This document shows positions 11,701-23,885 of a stretch of 64,000 nucleotides of DNA, piece by piece. Each line of letters begins with the position of its first letter. Within the stretch, counting starts at the first letter, position 1. A model generated the notes under the pieces. The model ran no database searches, was not told the DNA's origin, and saw only the letters and a program-made list of their open reading frames with translations. This stretch comes from Sphagnum magellanicum. Lineage: Eukaryota; Streptophyta; Sphagnopsida; Sphagnales; Sphagnaceae. A program made the translations under genes and the position numbers. The stretch is from NCBI GenBank assembly GCA_021904315.1, contig CM038910.1, positions 22,268,256 through 22,332,255 on the forward strand, given 5' to 3'.

Positions 11701-12820
11701 ATCATTTTTGATATTATCATGCACAATGGGGATGAGTTACCTATTTCATTTTCATAAAAACCTATGCATGTTTTGCCTTTGTTTTTAAGGGGAAGTGTTT
11801 ATTCTACCATTACAATATTAGTATATGACAAACCATATATTTGTCCATGCTTGTCTTGACCAAGTTCCAAAGTTTCTTAGAATTAATTTGAAGCATTTTA
11901 GGTTATCATCTAAGTGATGGCACTACCCCTACTTCCGTTTCCAAGCATAAAAAATCAAGATTAAATTGCCATTACAATTGCAAGATATTCCATTTGAATC
12001 AATTGCATAAGGTTGAACATGTTCAACCAAACAATAATGTCCCCATACTATTGTCTTCAATATTTTCACTATCATGCTATGACTTGACTCAACATTATTA
12101 ATGTCATTAATACTTGCACTTTGATCAATGTTTTTTTTCTCCTTCAATTTTGTGATGTAGTTGAGGTGGCTATCATCCATTAGTTGATTTAGCCAAATTC
12201 AATTATAAAAAATAAATGAAAAGAACATATTTAAACATGCTTATACATTATTCAAACCCTACTTGAGTCATGTATAGAAATATGGTGATCTTTATAAAAA
12301 AAAAAATGATTTTTTCTCAAATGTTGTTGATTTATTTTCAAAAAATCATTGAATTTGCAATAAAATAATTCCAAAATTTTACAATACTGTGAAATTTCAC
12401 ACTAAAAAAAGGGGTGACCTTGACCTTCAATTGCATCTTTAAATGGTTATGATTTCTTTAATTGCTAATTTTCTATTAATTTTTATAGGTAGTGAAACCC
12501 TAGAGTAGGATATTCAAATCTATCACAGTGTTTTCAAGCAACAAAAAATTGTGACATTTTAAACATTAATCATTTTTTGTTTTCAATATGGAGTTTCCTT
12601 GTGCTTCTAATCCTCCTTGCCCTTGGGTTTCAACCCTTCTATTGTGGATTTGATGCAAATAAGAAATGTAAAATAGGGGAATCAAGCCATTCCTGCCCCC
12701 TCACCCCCCCCGCCCCAACTCATTGTAATATACAATCATTTTTCAAAGGTTTTATTTTTAACCTTGCATGTATGCATGCCAAATTATAATATTAATGTAT
12801 TAATATATTATGGGTGTTGA
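11701..12820. other. Intergenic stretch, nothing recognised
   Basis: Contains only short open frames without family resemblance, and a C-rich patch at 12690-12715. Confidence 0.35.
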
Positions 12821-12844
12821 ATAGGTTGTGTGTATTTTTTTTAA

Positions 12845-13170
12845 AAAAAATGTTATGGAAAATAAAATTAATGGATTTGGTGGTATGATTGTTTTTCTTA
12901 GTTATCTTGAGTGCATTAACAATTCAATAGGGTTGGGTAGGTTTGCAATAATTTTCAAAGGACCAATAAAAATGATAGAAAGGACCATTATTTTCAATGT
13001 TCAACAAAATAGAGTTGGGTGTAGATTTTATTTTATTTTTCTTTTGTGGCAAGTCAATGGGATTGTTGGATTTATTGATTTGAATTTTTTTTCTTAATTA
13101 TTTTGTTGAACTAATAGTCAATGTGTTATAGCTATTTATAGATAGGGTTCTACCACACCACTTGTGCACT
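12845..13170. repeat. Dispersed repeat, copy 1 (relative at 53353-53712)
   Basis: The segment shares with the 53.4-kb copy the ordered blocks TTATCTTGAG, GATAGAAAGGACCATTATTTT, CAATGGGATTG, and the terminal GCTATTTATAGATAGGGT plus CCACTTGTGCAC. Both copies have the same orientation. Both hold a short frame containing ERT/ERD followed by a hydrophobic residue, so the repeat may derive from a coding element that I cannot name. Confidence 0.6.
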
Positions 13171-14498
13171 TTTGTTTATTTAATTTAAGATTTCATCAAT
13201 ATATATCCTATACTCCAATGTGTTATTGTTAGTCTTTTTCACATTAACTATCAAATATTGTTGAATAAAGCTTAGTGCTATACTAGGATCACATGTGGTG
13301 AGACTTTTTTTGCATTTTATGTACCGATTTTTTACAATTTACATTAGCTAATCATTTTCAAAGAAAGTCACATGGGAGAATTTTAATAACAATTGTTATC
13401 AAATGACACCACATAAAATCAAAGTAATTTAGTAGTTTTGATTCTTTTTTAAAAAATATTTTTTGTGTCTAGGGTTTGTAGGAAAAATGATTTTCCTATG
13501 TTCAATGCACCAATGAAGTTTTTTTTTTTTTCTTTTTTTTTTGGTATTTCTTTTTCATGATGCATGAATTTTTTTTCAATAAATCAATGATATGCAAGTC
13601 ATTTGATTCAACTAAACCACCACCAAACATTAGATTATCAAAAAAATGACATCATTGAATTTATGCATAAAGGAAATGACAACTCCAAATCATATAAAAC
13701 TATTCCTTTCTCACTAAATAATCATTAAGTTTTATATCAACTAAGTTTATTTTTCACAACACATTTGCTTTCAATTAATTTGTTATTAGAATCTTAAATT
13801 TCACATGTGCCAATGAAAAATGACTTTGGGTCAATAGATGGGCCATGTTTGAAACATGTGCTTGAATTAAGTTTTTACACAATGTACCTAAAACTAAACA
13901 ATACAATATGATCTTTTCATAGTAACATTTAGTGTGATCAACAGTGAGGATTAAGGGAAATAAAAAATAAAAAGTTGACATTATGTAAAGAAATTGATGG
14001 TTTTTCTTATATGAAGAAAATCAACATCTTCAAACCCAAAAATTCAAGACTAATATGTGTCATTTATCTTCATGCATTGTATTGGTTTTGATGTTCTCAT
14101 AAATTTTCAGTTCAATGGCCTCTAGCTTAATGACAACCTAGTTGGGATTGACATTTATCATACTAGAGTTATCCATAAAGCAAGAAAAACATAGTTCCAA
14201 AACCCTAAGTTTGGTCATACATAGGGTGAGATTAAAAAAAAAACCTAGAAAAAATACATTAACATTCAGTAGGGGATGAAATTCAAAAAGCCATCAATTT
14301 TGGTGATAAATTAAGTTTCATCCTTCTTTCCATTTTCTTCACACCTCCAATGTTACCACATATATTTTCATTGCTCCTAATTGTATTAGTTTCGAACTTC
14401 ATGCATTAAATGCTAAGTTTCAGCATTTCATATTGAGTTATAGCCAACATTTTTAAATTTCGAACAAATGGCTTTTATGAAGTTAAAATTTGTGCATA
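13171..14498. other. Intergenic stretch, nothing recognised
   Basis: AT-rich sequence with T runs near 13520-13545. No element ends or coding sequence seen. Confidence 0.35.
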
Positions 14499-14501
14499 TT
14501 T

Positions 14502-16641
14502 CATTACTACAAAATGCGTCTTAGTTCACTCTATGTTTCATTAGATTTTGAGTGAATTTGGACATTTTTACTTGGTGAAATTGTTTGACCCCCTAATGAA
14601 TGGGGTCTAGTTGCTATGGACAATGAATTGTTTCACTAGTACCTAGTGAAACAAGGTTACTTTCAAGTGAAATACAAATTTACCAAAGCATTCACTTGCT
14701 AGTTAATTAATTAACCAACATGGAAATCAATTAAAATTTAATTATTTAATATATAATATTATTGATAATGTTAGTATTTTTTAACCTATGATTTATCAAC
14801 ATGTGTCACTACCTAGGCTAAGTTAAAAACCTAACCTAGGTAGGTAGGCCCCATAATCAACCTAGGCACTCTAAGAATTCAATAAGAAAATATTCAGTCA
14901 ACATACCATTGTTGACCATACAAAACACCACTCATGAAGTTTGATCCATTGACGTTTGGAATGAAAGTAAACACCCTTAGCATCAAGCCACCCCACTTGT
15001 TGTGGTAATATGTTCCATTACATTTTATTTATCAAATACTTCATTGTAAACATTACAAAAACATAAATTTTGAAAATTCATATTTTATTGAGATTTTGTT
15101 CAAATGAAATGATTCAAGTTTACTTTTCTTTTAAAATCAATAATGTACATAATTACATTTATTTCCTTTTGAAAGCTTAAAATCATTTGAAAAAAAAAAA
15201 AATCATTATTCAATAACATTTCAATGACCATTCTTTTGAATTTTTTTTTTAATAAATGGATAATTTTTTTGTTAATATAATAATACAACCTACACTAAAC
15301 TACCTTCAATTATTATATGACTATTTTTCATTAATTTAAATTATTTCACCTTACATTATTTACGGCTATTTAGGGCTATTCTAAATTACTTTTGGTTATT
15401 TTTGGTTATTTCATCCTAGGCTACTTTTGGTTATTTTAAGTTACTTTTGCCTATTTTAGCTTATTTCACCTTAGGTTATTTTCAACTATTGTAAGTTTTT
15501 TGGCTATTCTATGTTATTTTATATTATTGTAAATTATTTCAGTTTAGGCTACTTGTAGCTATTATAAGTTACTTTTGGCTATTGAAGGATATTTCACCTT
15601 ATGTTATTATTGGCAATTCTAGGTTATTATAGGCTATTTCACCTTAAGTTATTTTTGTCTATTATAAATTATTTCACCTTAGATTAGTTTTGGCAATCTT
15701 AAACAATTATAATATATGGCTAATGGTTGTTCTTTTATTGAGGTTATTGGTGAATATTCTATGGATGGATATTGGTGGTTATTAATGTTATTATATTAGT
15801 GGCTATTGGTGGCTATTATATTAATGGTTATTAGTGGTTATTCCATTGTAAACCATTGGTGGTTATTTTATTAGTGGTTATTGATGGTTATTTTATTAAT
15901 GGTTATTAATGGTTATTGTATTATAACTTATTGTTTGTTATTATATGTTATATTGCAACTATTGGTGATTATTATATTATAAATTATTGTTGGATATTTT
16001 ATGTTATAATATCATAGGTTATTGGTAGTTATTATATTGTAGGGTATTTAAAATTATTTTTCATATGTTATTATTTATTATTCTAAATTATTTTTATTTT
16101 AGGTCATTTAAGTTATTATACCTAGAATAAAGTAATTTATAATAACATAAAATAGAATGACCTTGAATAACTTATAGTATAACTTGAAATAACATATATT
16201 AATTTAAAATAAAATAACCTAAGGTATAGCTTAAAGTTAGTTGAATAATTTAATTTAGAATAACTTAAAAGCTTATAATAAACTAGTTAAGATACCTTAA
16301 GGTAAAAAAATGTATAATAATTTAGGGTACAATAATTTATAATAGCCTATAATAACATAAAATATAAGTTATAATAACTAAAATAGCTTAAAATAATATA
16401 GGGTATATCATAAAGTAGCATAGATAGAATATTTTTAAAAAATAGAAATAAACATTTTTACTATAATAAATTATAATAATGAATTATGTTAACTAGTAAT
16501 AAAACATGATGTTTACATAGTGCTATTATAATGAAATAACTTTCACTAGGATGAAATCAGTAAAATGCAATGAAGTTATTTCACTTTTAAGGTCCCATAG
16601 TGATTTAGGCTAATAAATTGCACCCCACTTTTGTAATACTG
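14502..16641. mobile_element. CACTA-type element A, non-autonomous (inverted relative of element B)
   Basis: 2140 bp bounded by CATTACTACAAAATGCG on the left and, read inward, CAGTATTACAAAAGTGGGG on the right. Both are decayed forms of CACTACTACAAAAATG. A perfect 3-bp target duplication TTT lies at 14499-14501 and 16642-16644, as expected for CACTA/EnSpm elements. The sequence matches element B (25663-28092) along its length in reverse complement. The interior (about 15355-16050) is two minisatellites, one based on TTATTTCACCTTAGGTTATT and one on GGTTATTGATGGTTATTTTA. No transposase is encoded. Confidence 0.85.
14937..15003 (-). other. tRNA-like segment inside CACTA element A
   Basis: Reverse complement of a segment containing TGGCTTGATGCTAAGG (A-box-like) and, about 30 bp on, TGGATCAAACTTC (decayed B-box-like). 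It is the counterpart of the better-preserved copy in element B. A functional RNA polymerase III promoter is doubtful. Confidence 0.3.
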
Positions 16642-16644
16642 TTT

Positions 16645-17638
16645 GGCAATATATGAATGTTCAATAGTGCAATCTATGGTAATTTAAAACTTTAATAAAT
16701 TGAAAACTAGATATGTGTAAGAAAAACATTTCATAAAAAATAAGTGAAACATCTAATGTTATAGTAGCAAAATTTTGCATTAATTACAAAATGAACGTAG
16801 AAGATATGGCTACACAACCTCTAACCCATGCTGTTAATTAACAATGCAACTAATTTGGCCATGAAAAACTCTCAGACATAATTACTACATGAGCATTATT
16901 GTATGCACAATAGTGACCTTGAGGCTTGATCATTGTTGGGTGATTTATCACAATCAAAGTCAAGACCACATAAGACCCTCGATAGTGACACACCCACAAA
17001 CAACACTAACATACACATTACTAAATACACACAAAACACACACACTCGTACAATAGAAACACATATCCTGATAGACAGTCAAAGACATCGATAAATAATC
17101 AATGAATCAAAGGAAGACAAACAAAATCAAAGAAAGACCGATAGATTCTAGATTCAAGAAATATTAGAAGTTGGTAGATAAAGAATTGAAAGAAAAGAAA
17201 GACAAACAATGGGCATTGGGCATAAAAATAATCAAAAGAAGATAAATATTAGACATTAGATTCTAAAAGACCAAGGTAGACATTGGTGACTAGACAAAGG
17301 ATTTCCACATGATAGTGGATAAAGAATGAATTTTTTTTGGAAAATAAACAAAATTTAAAACTTAGAAATTCACATTACTTAGGACTTAAAATTTACAAGT
17401 AAATAGACTAACATAGGCGAATACAAACAAACATAAGCAAATAAAGGTAGACACAAACAAAGTCTAGACAAATGAAAATAGAAGCAAACATTAGACATAA
17501 GGAGAGAGTAGACAAAGGTAAAAGCAAAAAGAGGAAAATAGAAGTAGATAGAAGCCAATAGAAATAGAAAGAGGTAAACAAAAGGTCAATTTTTGCAAAA
17601 TGTATTATTTGTGAATCCCACAAGGATTTATATTCAAA
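16645..17638. other. Intergenic stretch, purine-rich on the plus strand, no gene
   Basis: 17100-17580 is dominated by AAAGA/GACAAA-type simple sequence. The minus-strand Leu/Phe-rich frame there is a by-product. Confidence 0.4.
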
Positions 17639-17639
17639 T

Positions 17640-19395
17640 TGGGAAAGCATAGCAATGATGCAATTGAATATGAAGTGAAGCTAAGAAAACAAATCTTGCA
17701 CCAAGAATTGTGTAGAAATTTATATCATACACGTGGAGGACAAAGTCAATTCAATCAAAGGAGGAATTCCTGTGTTATCCATGACAATGGATCATGTGAA
17801 AACTACACTTCCAAGGCTACAAGTGTGCAACAAAATGATTTTTGGGCTTGGATAATTGCTTGGTATTCTCACCCATAGCCCATGGACATGGGGACAAGAA
17901 ATATGCTCAATATTTGAATGAATTATGGCCAAAAAATCCTAATTTAATTGGGTCTTTGTTGCAACTCTTTTGCACTTTGGAAGTAACCTCAATTTCATAC
18001 ACAAAACTATTGTGTAAGGTCGAACCCACATAAAGCTCATTCATTGCACGTCTTTTACAAGGGAAATCACATCACATATGTAAATTACACACATCGGAGC
18101 AAATTGTCGGTGCCAAGCCTTTACCAAAAAAATTATTGCTTCGAATGGGTAAATACATGAAAACCAAGAAAAAATCACATTTGTTCACATTTCTTTCATT
18201 TTTAACTATGAGGGATCTATTTGAAGTGAAATTGGGATTTCTTGTTGTTGGCCATACATATGAAGATGTTGATGGATGTTTTGGCTATTTATCAAGAAAG
18301 TTAAGAAAACAAAATAATTATGTTTTGGTTGATTTGATGAGGTTGTTCATTGTCTCCCAAGAATGATTGTTTATTTCCCAGTTGATTTAGGAAATTCCAT
18401 ATTCTAAGTCTTGGGTAGTAGGTTGTTTGAAGGATGGATTTGACATAACTTTGGTAAGGCATATCGATATGAATCTTTTTAGATTTTTTGTTGATTCATT
18501 GAGTTGGCCTATGATGCAATACAAAGTTTTTCCCATAAATCTTTTTTGGTTAACTGTAGATGCACCTCCAATTAGATTATGGAAAGCTAATCCCGATAGG
18601 TCACCAAAGTTACCTACATGCATCCTTAGCCCTATTCCTTACTAGGCCCCATTTGGGGGATTAATCTTTCAAGGTTTAATGAAAGACAAAAGTCCATTAG
18701 TGCTAGACTACCAAATATGTGGATATTGGGAAGATGGGCATTGCATAAAGTGCAACTTATGAAATGAAAATGAAGCCATATGTTGAGTATTGGATAAATA
18801 TCTTGTTATATTTGTCAAGACCTTTACTTCGTCAAAGTGCTACCTCTTTGGAGGGGTTTTGGCCTTCAAGCAATTAGAGATCCAACTATTCCAAGGCTTC
18901 ATTGTCGACTATTGTTATCGGTGTTGATCTAGAGGACCCAATCCAATGTCCTTATTGTGGATTGAAAAACATGAGGCCTTCAACTGTGTACACCTTGTTT
19001 AGAGATCTTACTGATGGGGATTTTGTTTTCGTTAGGCTACATGATCTTGGCCTTGTTCATGTTGAGATGGGAAGAACACAAGGTGATGTTATGAAAGATG
19101 AAGAGAGTGCATTTTTCAAAATGGTGAGGGTCAATGATGGGTTCTTATGAAGAAAAACAAAAATTTGGATGAATAACATTTGTATGAAGATTGTTGGAAT
19201 GGCAAGTGGAAATGTAATTTTGCAAATCTAGAACAATGGCCTAACATTTCATTTATTTCTTTTTCATTTCAAGCCTGAAAAATTATATCAAATAAGAGTC
19301 AAATTACTATTCTTATTGCTTGTGCTGGTAGGGTTAAAATAAATCTTGATGTTGCATTAATGCATCTAATAATGTGTGAAGGATGTTGTTGACAT
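17640..19395 (+). pseudogene. Decayed DUF7869-like gene, probably transposon-derived
   Basis: Broken frames on the plus strand join into one protein relic. The diagnostic part is LGFLVVGHTYEDVDGCFGYL at about 18226-18285, the VGHT-EDVD signature of DUF7869-type proteins, preceded by KKKSHLFTFLSFLTMRDLFE. It is followed by DLMRLFIVSQE, a frame change, RHIDMNLFRFFVDSLSWPM (18455-18510), PPIRLWKANP, SPKLP and LSPIPY. After a further gap come GLVHVEMGRTQGDVMKDEES (19045-19105) and, from 19150, LDEQHLYEDCWNGKWKCN with a frame shift. The section 17640-18130 (including HGHGDKKYAQYLNELWPKNP) is protein-like and in order, but I do not recognise it. Many copies of such genes occur in repeat-rich plant genomes. 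Its enzymatic role is unknown to me. Confidence 0.65.
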
Positions 19396-19487
19396 GGGAA
19401 AAATTGTGTTTTTGATTTCTTAGAGCCTTTTATATCATTAAATTGATCTCAATGAAGTTTAATCAATTTATTCATGGTACAAAATTA

Positions 19488-20115
19488 TTTGTGTATATTC
19501 TTGGACATTAATGATCAATAATTTCTTTTTTGTTACATCTTAACCCTAATCCTTGGTGGCCACCAAACGTTTTTTTTTTTCATCCTTGGCATAGAGCCCC
19601 CAATTTATTAATGATTGTGTTATATTTTTGTGTTTGATAAAGTGTATTATTTAATCAGATTGTTCATCATAGAAAATTTTGTGTACATTCTTGGAAAGTC
19701 ATAATCAATGATATTTGTTGGTGCACCTTAACTTTAATCCTTAGTAGTCATCATGCCTGTATTTTTTCCTTTCATGGCAATGAGTTTAAATTTATTGTGA
19801 ATGCTTTTATTTTTGGGTTCTTTTGTGTTTGATGTGGCATATTTTTTGAACAATGTTTTATTCACCAAAAATTATATGTGTATATCTTTAGACAATCATG
19901 GTCAATGATCTTTTAGTTTTACCTTAACCCTCATCCTTGGTGGCCACTAGTTGTTTTTTTTTCCTTTCATGGCATAAAGTCCAAAAATTATTAAAAAATT
20001 TGTTTATCGTAGAAAATTGTTTGTGTATATTCTTGGATATTTACTATTAATTTTTTTTTGACCTTAACCCTAATCCTTAGTGGTCACTAAAACATCTATT
20101 TTTTTCTTTCATGCC
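19488..20115 (+). repeat. Tandem repeat, unit about 190 bp, four units
   Basis: GTGTATATTCTTGGACA-like starts recur at 19491, 19681, 19878 and 20023, each followed by a TTAACCCTAATCCTTGGTGG-like block and then TTTCATGGCA. Spacing is 190, 197 and about 145 bp, so the last full interval is shortened by deletion. It directly follows the DUF7869-like relic. Confidence 0.75.
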
Positions 20116-20395
20116 ATTGAGTTGTTTGGAATTATTAATGATTTTGTTATTTCATGAATAAGAACTTTGGATCCATATAAATTATTGCGATTGATGAATT
20201 GGTTCATGTTATGCTTAATTATTTGTAATTTAGTAAATATAATTTTGTTTCTCATGAATAAGAGCATTGACTTCCAACCTTGATAATGAATAAACTATAA
20301 TTTTCACTTCGTGGGCACCGGACAAAAAACAATTTTGAGAAAAAAAATTGTCTACATGAATGTTATATTTTTGAATGATTATTGTTTTTACTTAG
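20116..20395. other. Short intergenic stretch
   Basis: AT-rich with no recognisable feature. Confidence 0.3.
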
Positions 20396-20399
20396 AAGG

Positions 20400-20545
20400 T
20401 TACATTTGTTAAATTTGGTGGCCACTAGGTAAAGTTCATACCATCCATCAAGTTGGGTAAAATCATACTAAATCGACAATTTAGTCTTAAATTAATTAAA
20501 TATATGTTAAATCCTCCTTATTTGCACCAAGATTAAGGCCTAGAA
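20400..20545. repeat. Dispersed repeat, copy 1 (relative at 34870-35010)
   Basis: Shares CCATCCATCAAGTTG versus CCATCCATCACGTTG, then a CCTAAATTAATTAATATGTG-like block and a terminal AAGGCC. Same orientation in both copies. Confidence 0.45.
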
Positions 20546-21249
20546 AACAAGGAATATTTGCAAATGTGAAAGGTGAAAGGCATAGCTCATTTTTATAATT
20601 CACATGTGAAAGGACATTTAGAAATCACAAACTTGATATGTTGGATTCCATTCAAAAAACAAATTCCAACCTTAGTTTTACAATCAACACTTGAATTTAA
20701 GGGAAGGTATATATGGAATAAGTACATAATGTTTGTTTGTGGACCAATTTTGCAACATGTGTTCCAAATTTTTTAAATCTTATTTATAATATACAAGGTT
20801 ATAATACTTAGGCTTTACATTGTTTCACACTACTAGTGACAAGTTTAATTATCATTATGTCAAAATATTGATATATTTAAAAGTTATATTTGGAAGATTT
20901 ATTTTAAAAAATTAGTTATCACACATTTATAATCCATGATCATATCTAGATTATCCATGAAATCATTTCCACTTCCATTAATTCTACAATATGATATTTA
21001 ATTTTCACCTTGTCAAACATCAACATTTTTAGCACATGTCTTTTTTGCCAACCCTAGTTGCATCAAAATAATATTTTTGGGGGTTTTTCCAACATCCTCC
21101 AACCTCCTTCCCACCATGTGTTCCCAAACTCCCTTGGTTTGAAAAAATATAGAATGTTCCATATTTTTTACCCTAATGCCTACAATGTGCCATATATTAT
21201 TTTTGGTGTCCTCAAAACATCATATCCAAAACCCTTAACAAGTGCAATC
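20546..21249. other. Intergenic stretch, nothing recognised
   Basis: Short open frames only. No similarity that I could place. Confidence 0.3.
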
Positions 21250-22030
21250 ACAATAAAACAAACCTAAAAGGATGTTAGATGGGCCTTAAAAATAATAAAA
21301 ACTAGAAAATATTTATGTTTACCATTTAAAACCATGGCAATCATGGCAAGTTCGTATTTTCTCATTCATACGAATGTCAAGCAATTCAAACAAAAAATGT
21401 GTTTGATAAAGTTTTGAGTTTAAGTTTCAATTTAGGACCTTTGAAAGTGAACACTTGTTATGTCAAATTGAATCAATTTTGCAAAGGATTATCAAAAGGA
21501 CTTATATAATAAAACAAAATTGATGGGACAAACTTTAAGAAAATAAAAACCTATAACCACATTCCAAAACACTCATACCCTAAAATATGTGAAATATTAA
21601 AAATTTTAAAATTCAAAGAACTTTCCAAAATTTTAGAACTTCAAAATTCCTTCACCACATGTATATAAATGGGGTATAATATACATGATGGTTTAAGAAA
21701 AGTTGTAGTTTATTATACAAGAAAACATAAAAATTTTAAAAATTAAATAAATAAGTTTTGGTTATGATTTGAAATTGTTATCATTTTAAAGATGAAACAT
21801 AAAATTTACAAGGAATTGGCACATTTCAAAAATTCATATTTACTCAAAAACACCCCCCAAAAAAAGTCATCTACCTAGACAATTATATGCATTTTTCATA
21901 ACAATTTGCAAAAAAAATTATTCAAAAAATTATTTGTATGAAAAAAAGTTTTATTTGGGCAAAAGAACATTCAATCCTTTTCTAAAGTGATGTTATTGGC
22001 TCGTTTTATCTTGTTTGTGCCCTAACCTTC
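21250..22030. repeat. Diverged inverted repeat, copy 1 (relative at about 40200-40990)
   Basis: The best-conserved block is CCACATGTATATAAATGGGG followed by TATAATATACATGATGG and AAAGTTGTAGTTTAT, near 21655-21715. It matches the reverse complement of 40485-40560. Flanking blocks (AATCAATTTTGCAAA and a GGCTCGTTTTAT end) also correspond in order. The family is unknown; the ends are not defined. Confidence 0.45.
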
Positions 22031-23849
22031 AATGTTTTTGTGGTCCCTATTGTTCAAAAGGAAAATTTTAATGTCCAACTTAACATTTTTTGTGTTTCAA
22101 ACATTCTTTCTCAACACCCATGTTATTGCTTGTTGCCCTTTTTTCATTCCTTGTCAACCTTCTTGTCTTTTGTTGTGACCCATCTTTCATCATTATTGAT
22201 AGTGTCAAAGTGAATTTGATGTTGAAAATGAGTTTTTCAAATCTAATTAATTTTATAAACATAAAGTTGATATAGACTTGTCAACTTTGATAAAATGTTC
22301 TAATGGATATTTCATTTTCATTTTAATATGTTTTAATTTTGGATTAAAAGGTGTCCATTACAATTTTTTTTTTTTAAAACTTTGAAATTTAATGGTTTCA
22401 TGTTTTTATCTATGATATAATTATTAAAACCTATTTCAAAATACTACCTTTAAATTCTAATTAAACCATTATTACATTGAGAAAAAAAAATTATAAAAAG
22501 GTTTATCCTTATAAAAAATTATGATAGAATTTCATATATGTATTTATAAAATCTGAAAAACATTTTTTTAAATGTTCATTATGCCTTTTATGCATTATAT
22601 ATTAATTTCTATGTCCAAAACTATTGGTCACCATTTTTGGCTAAGGTTAATGGCAAGGGTAGAATTTTGGAGACATAATCATGCTTCTATTAATTAATGA
22701 GGGGGTGCATCCATGGTTAGTTTTTTAAAAAAATTATTGTAGACGAATCCATTTTATTAGCCATTACCAATTTTTTTGGAACATAAGGCACTCCACAACA
22801 TAGAAGCCTAAGTATGCTTCCCTCCCCAAAATAAAATCTAATGTTTTCTCATGCTTCCCTTTGGCCCCCCACCTCTTTTTACAAGTTATGTACATGTAAG
22901 TTGAACCATGGCCAAACACTATGGGATGTATTCAAAATGTCTTAGGGAACACATTGTGAACTTGGGCAAAATTTTGGTAAAAAATACAAGAAAAAACAAA
23001 TTTCTAGATTCCCCTCCCTATCCCTCTCATTGGTTGCATGAAATTTCTATCTCCAAAATAGTTTCTCACCATTTCAAACCTAAATTAATGCCCCCATTAC
23101 ACAAGGGTTTAAGGTTTAGGGTTTTATGAAAAAACCTTACATCATAAGCTACTTACATGGTTACAAGTTCCCAAAGCAAAAGTTGACATAGGTTGACCAA
23201 CCACTTGAATTATTTAAAAAAAACCACCAACAAAGGATATCAAAATGAATCATAGAATAAGGTCAAATTTTGCCCACCTCTATTCACTCACCAAACTACC
23301 ATATAATTAACATATGTTCTAATAAGAATGTTCAAATTGCATGCAAATTTTCAAGCGCCCACAATAAAATTGGAAAAAGATGCAAATCAAACTTTGCACA
23401 CAAGCCCAACCTCAAGAGAGTTTAGGGGCAAGGGTTAGCTTAGGGTAAGCTTGTAAGCTAGTAATTTAATAACCAATTGGATGTGAATTCTTCCTAAACC
23501 TTCCAACTTCAAGAAAATTGCTAGGTTTAAAGAACCCACTTCCATGCATAAGCTTTGACATGTCACACAAAATTCATTGCAATAGAATTTGTACCCAATA
23601 GGACGTTTTGTTGACATGGTCTTCTTCATCCATTTGGAGCTATAATTGTTTTAAAATCCAAAATATAACTAATGTAGAACATGCCTACCTTCACTAATGT
23701 TTTTCGTTTTTGTGGGGGTGAATTTTCCCATCTTTTTAACTTGAAAAAACACAATTTCAACACATGCAAAACATTTTTATGAAGTATATCATAAAATTTG
23801 GGGGGGAAAAAACCCTTGGTTGGACCCAACAAGGGAAAATAATGAAATT

Positions 23850-23885
<36 letters not shown>

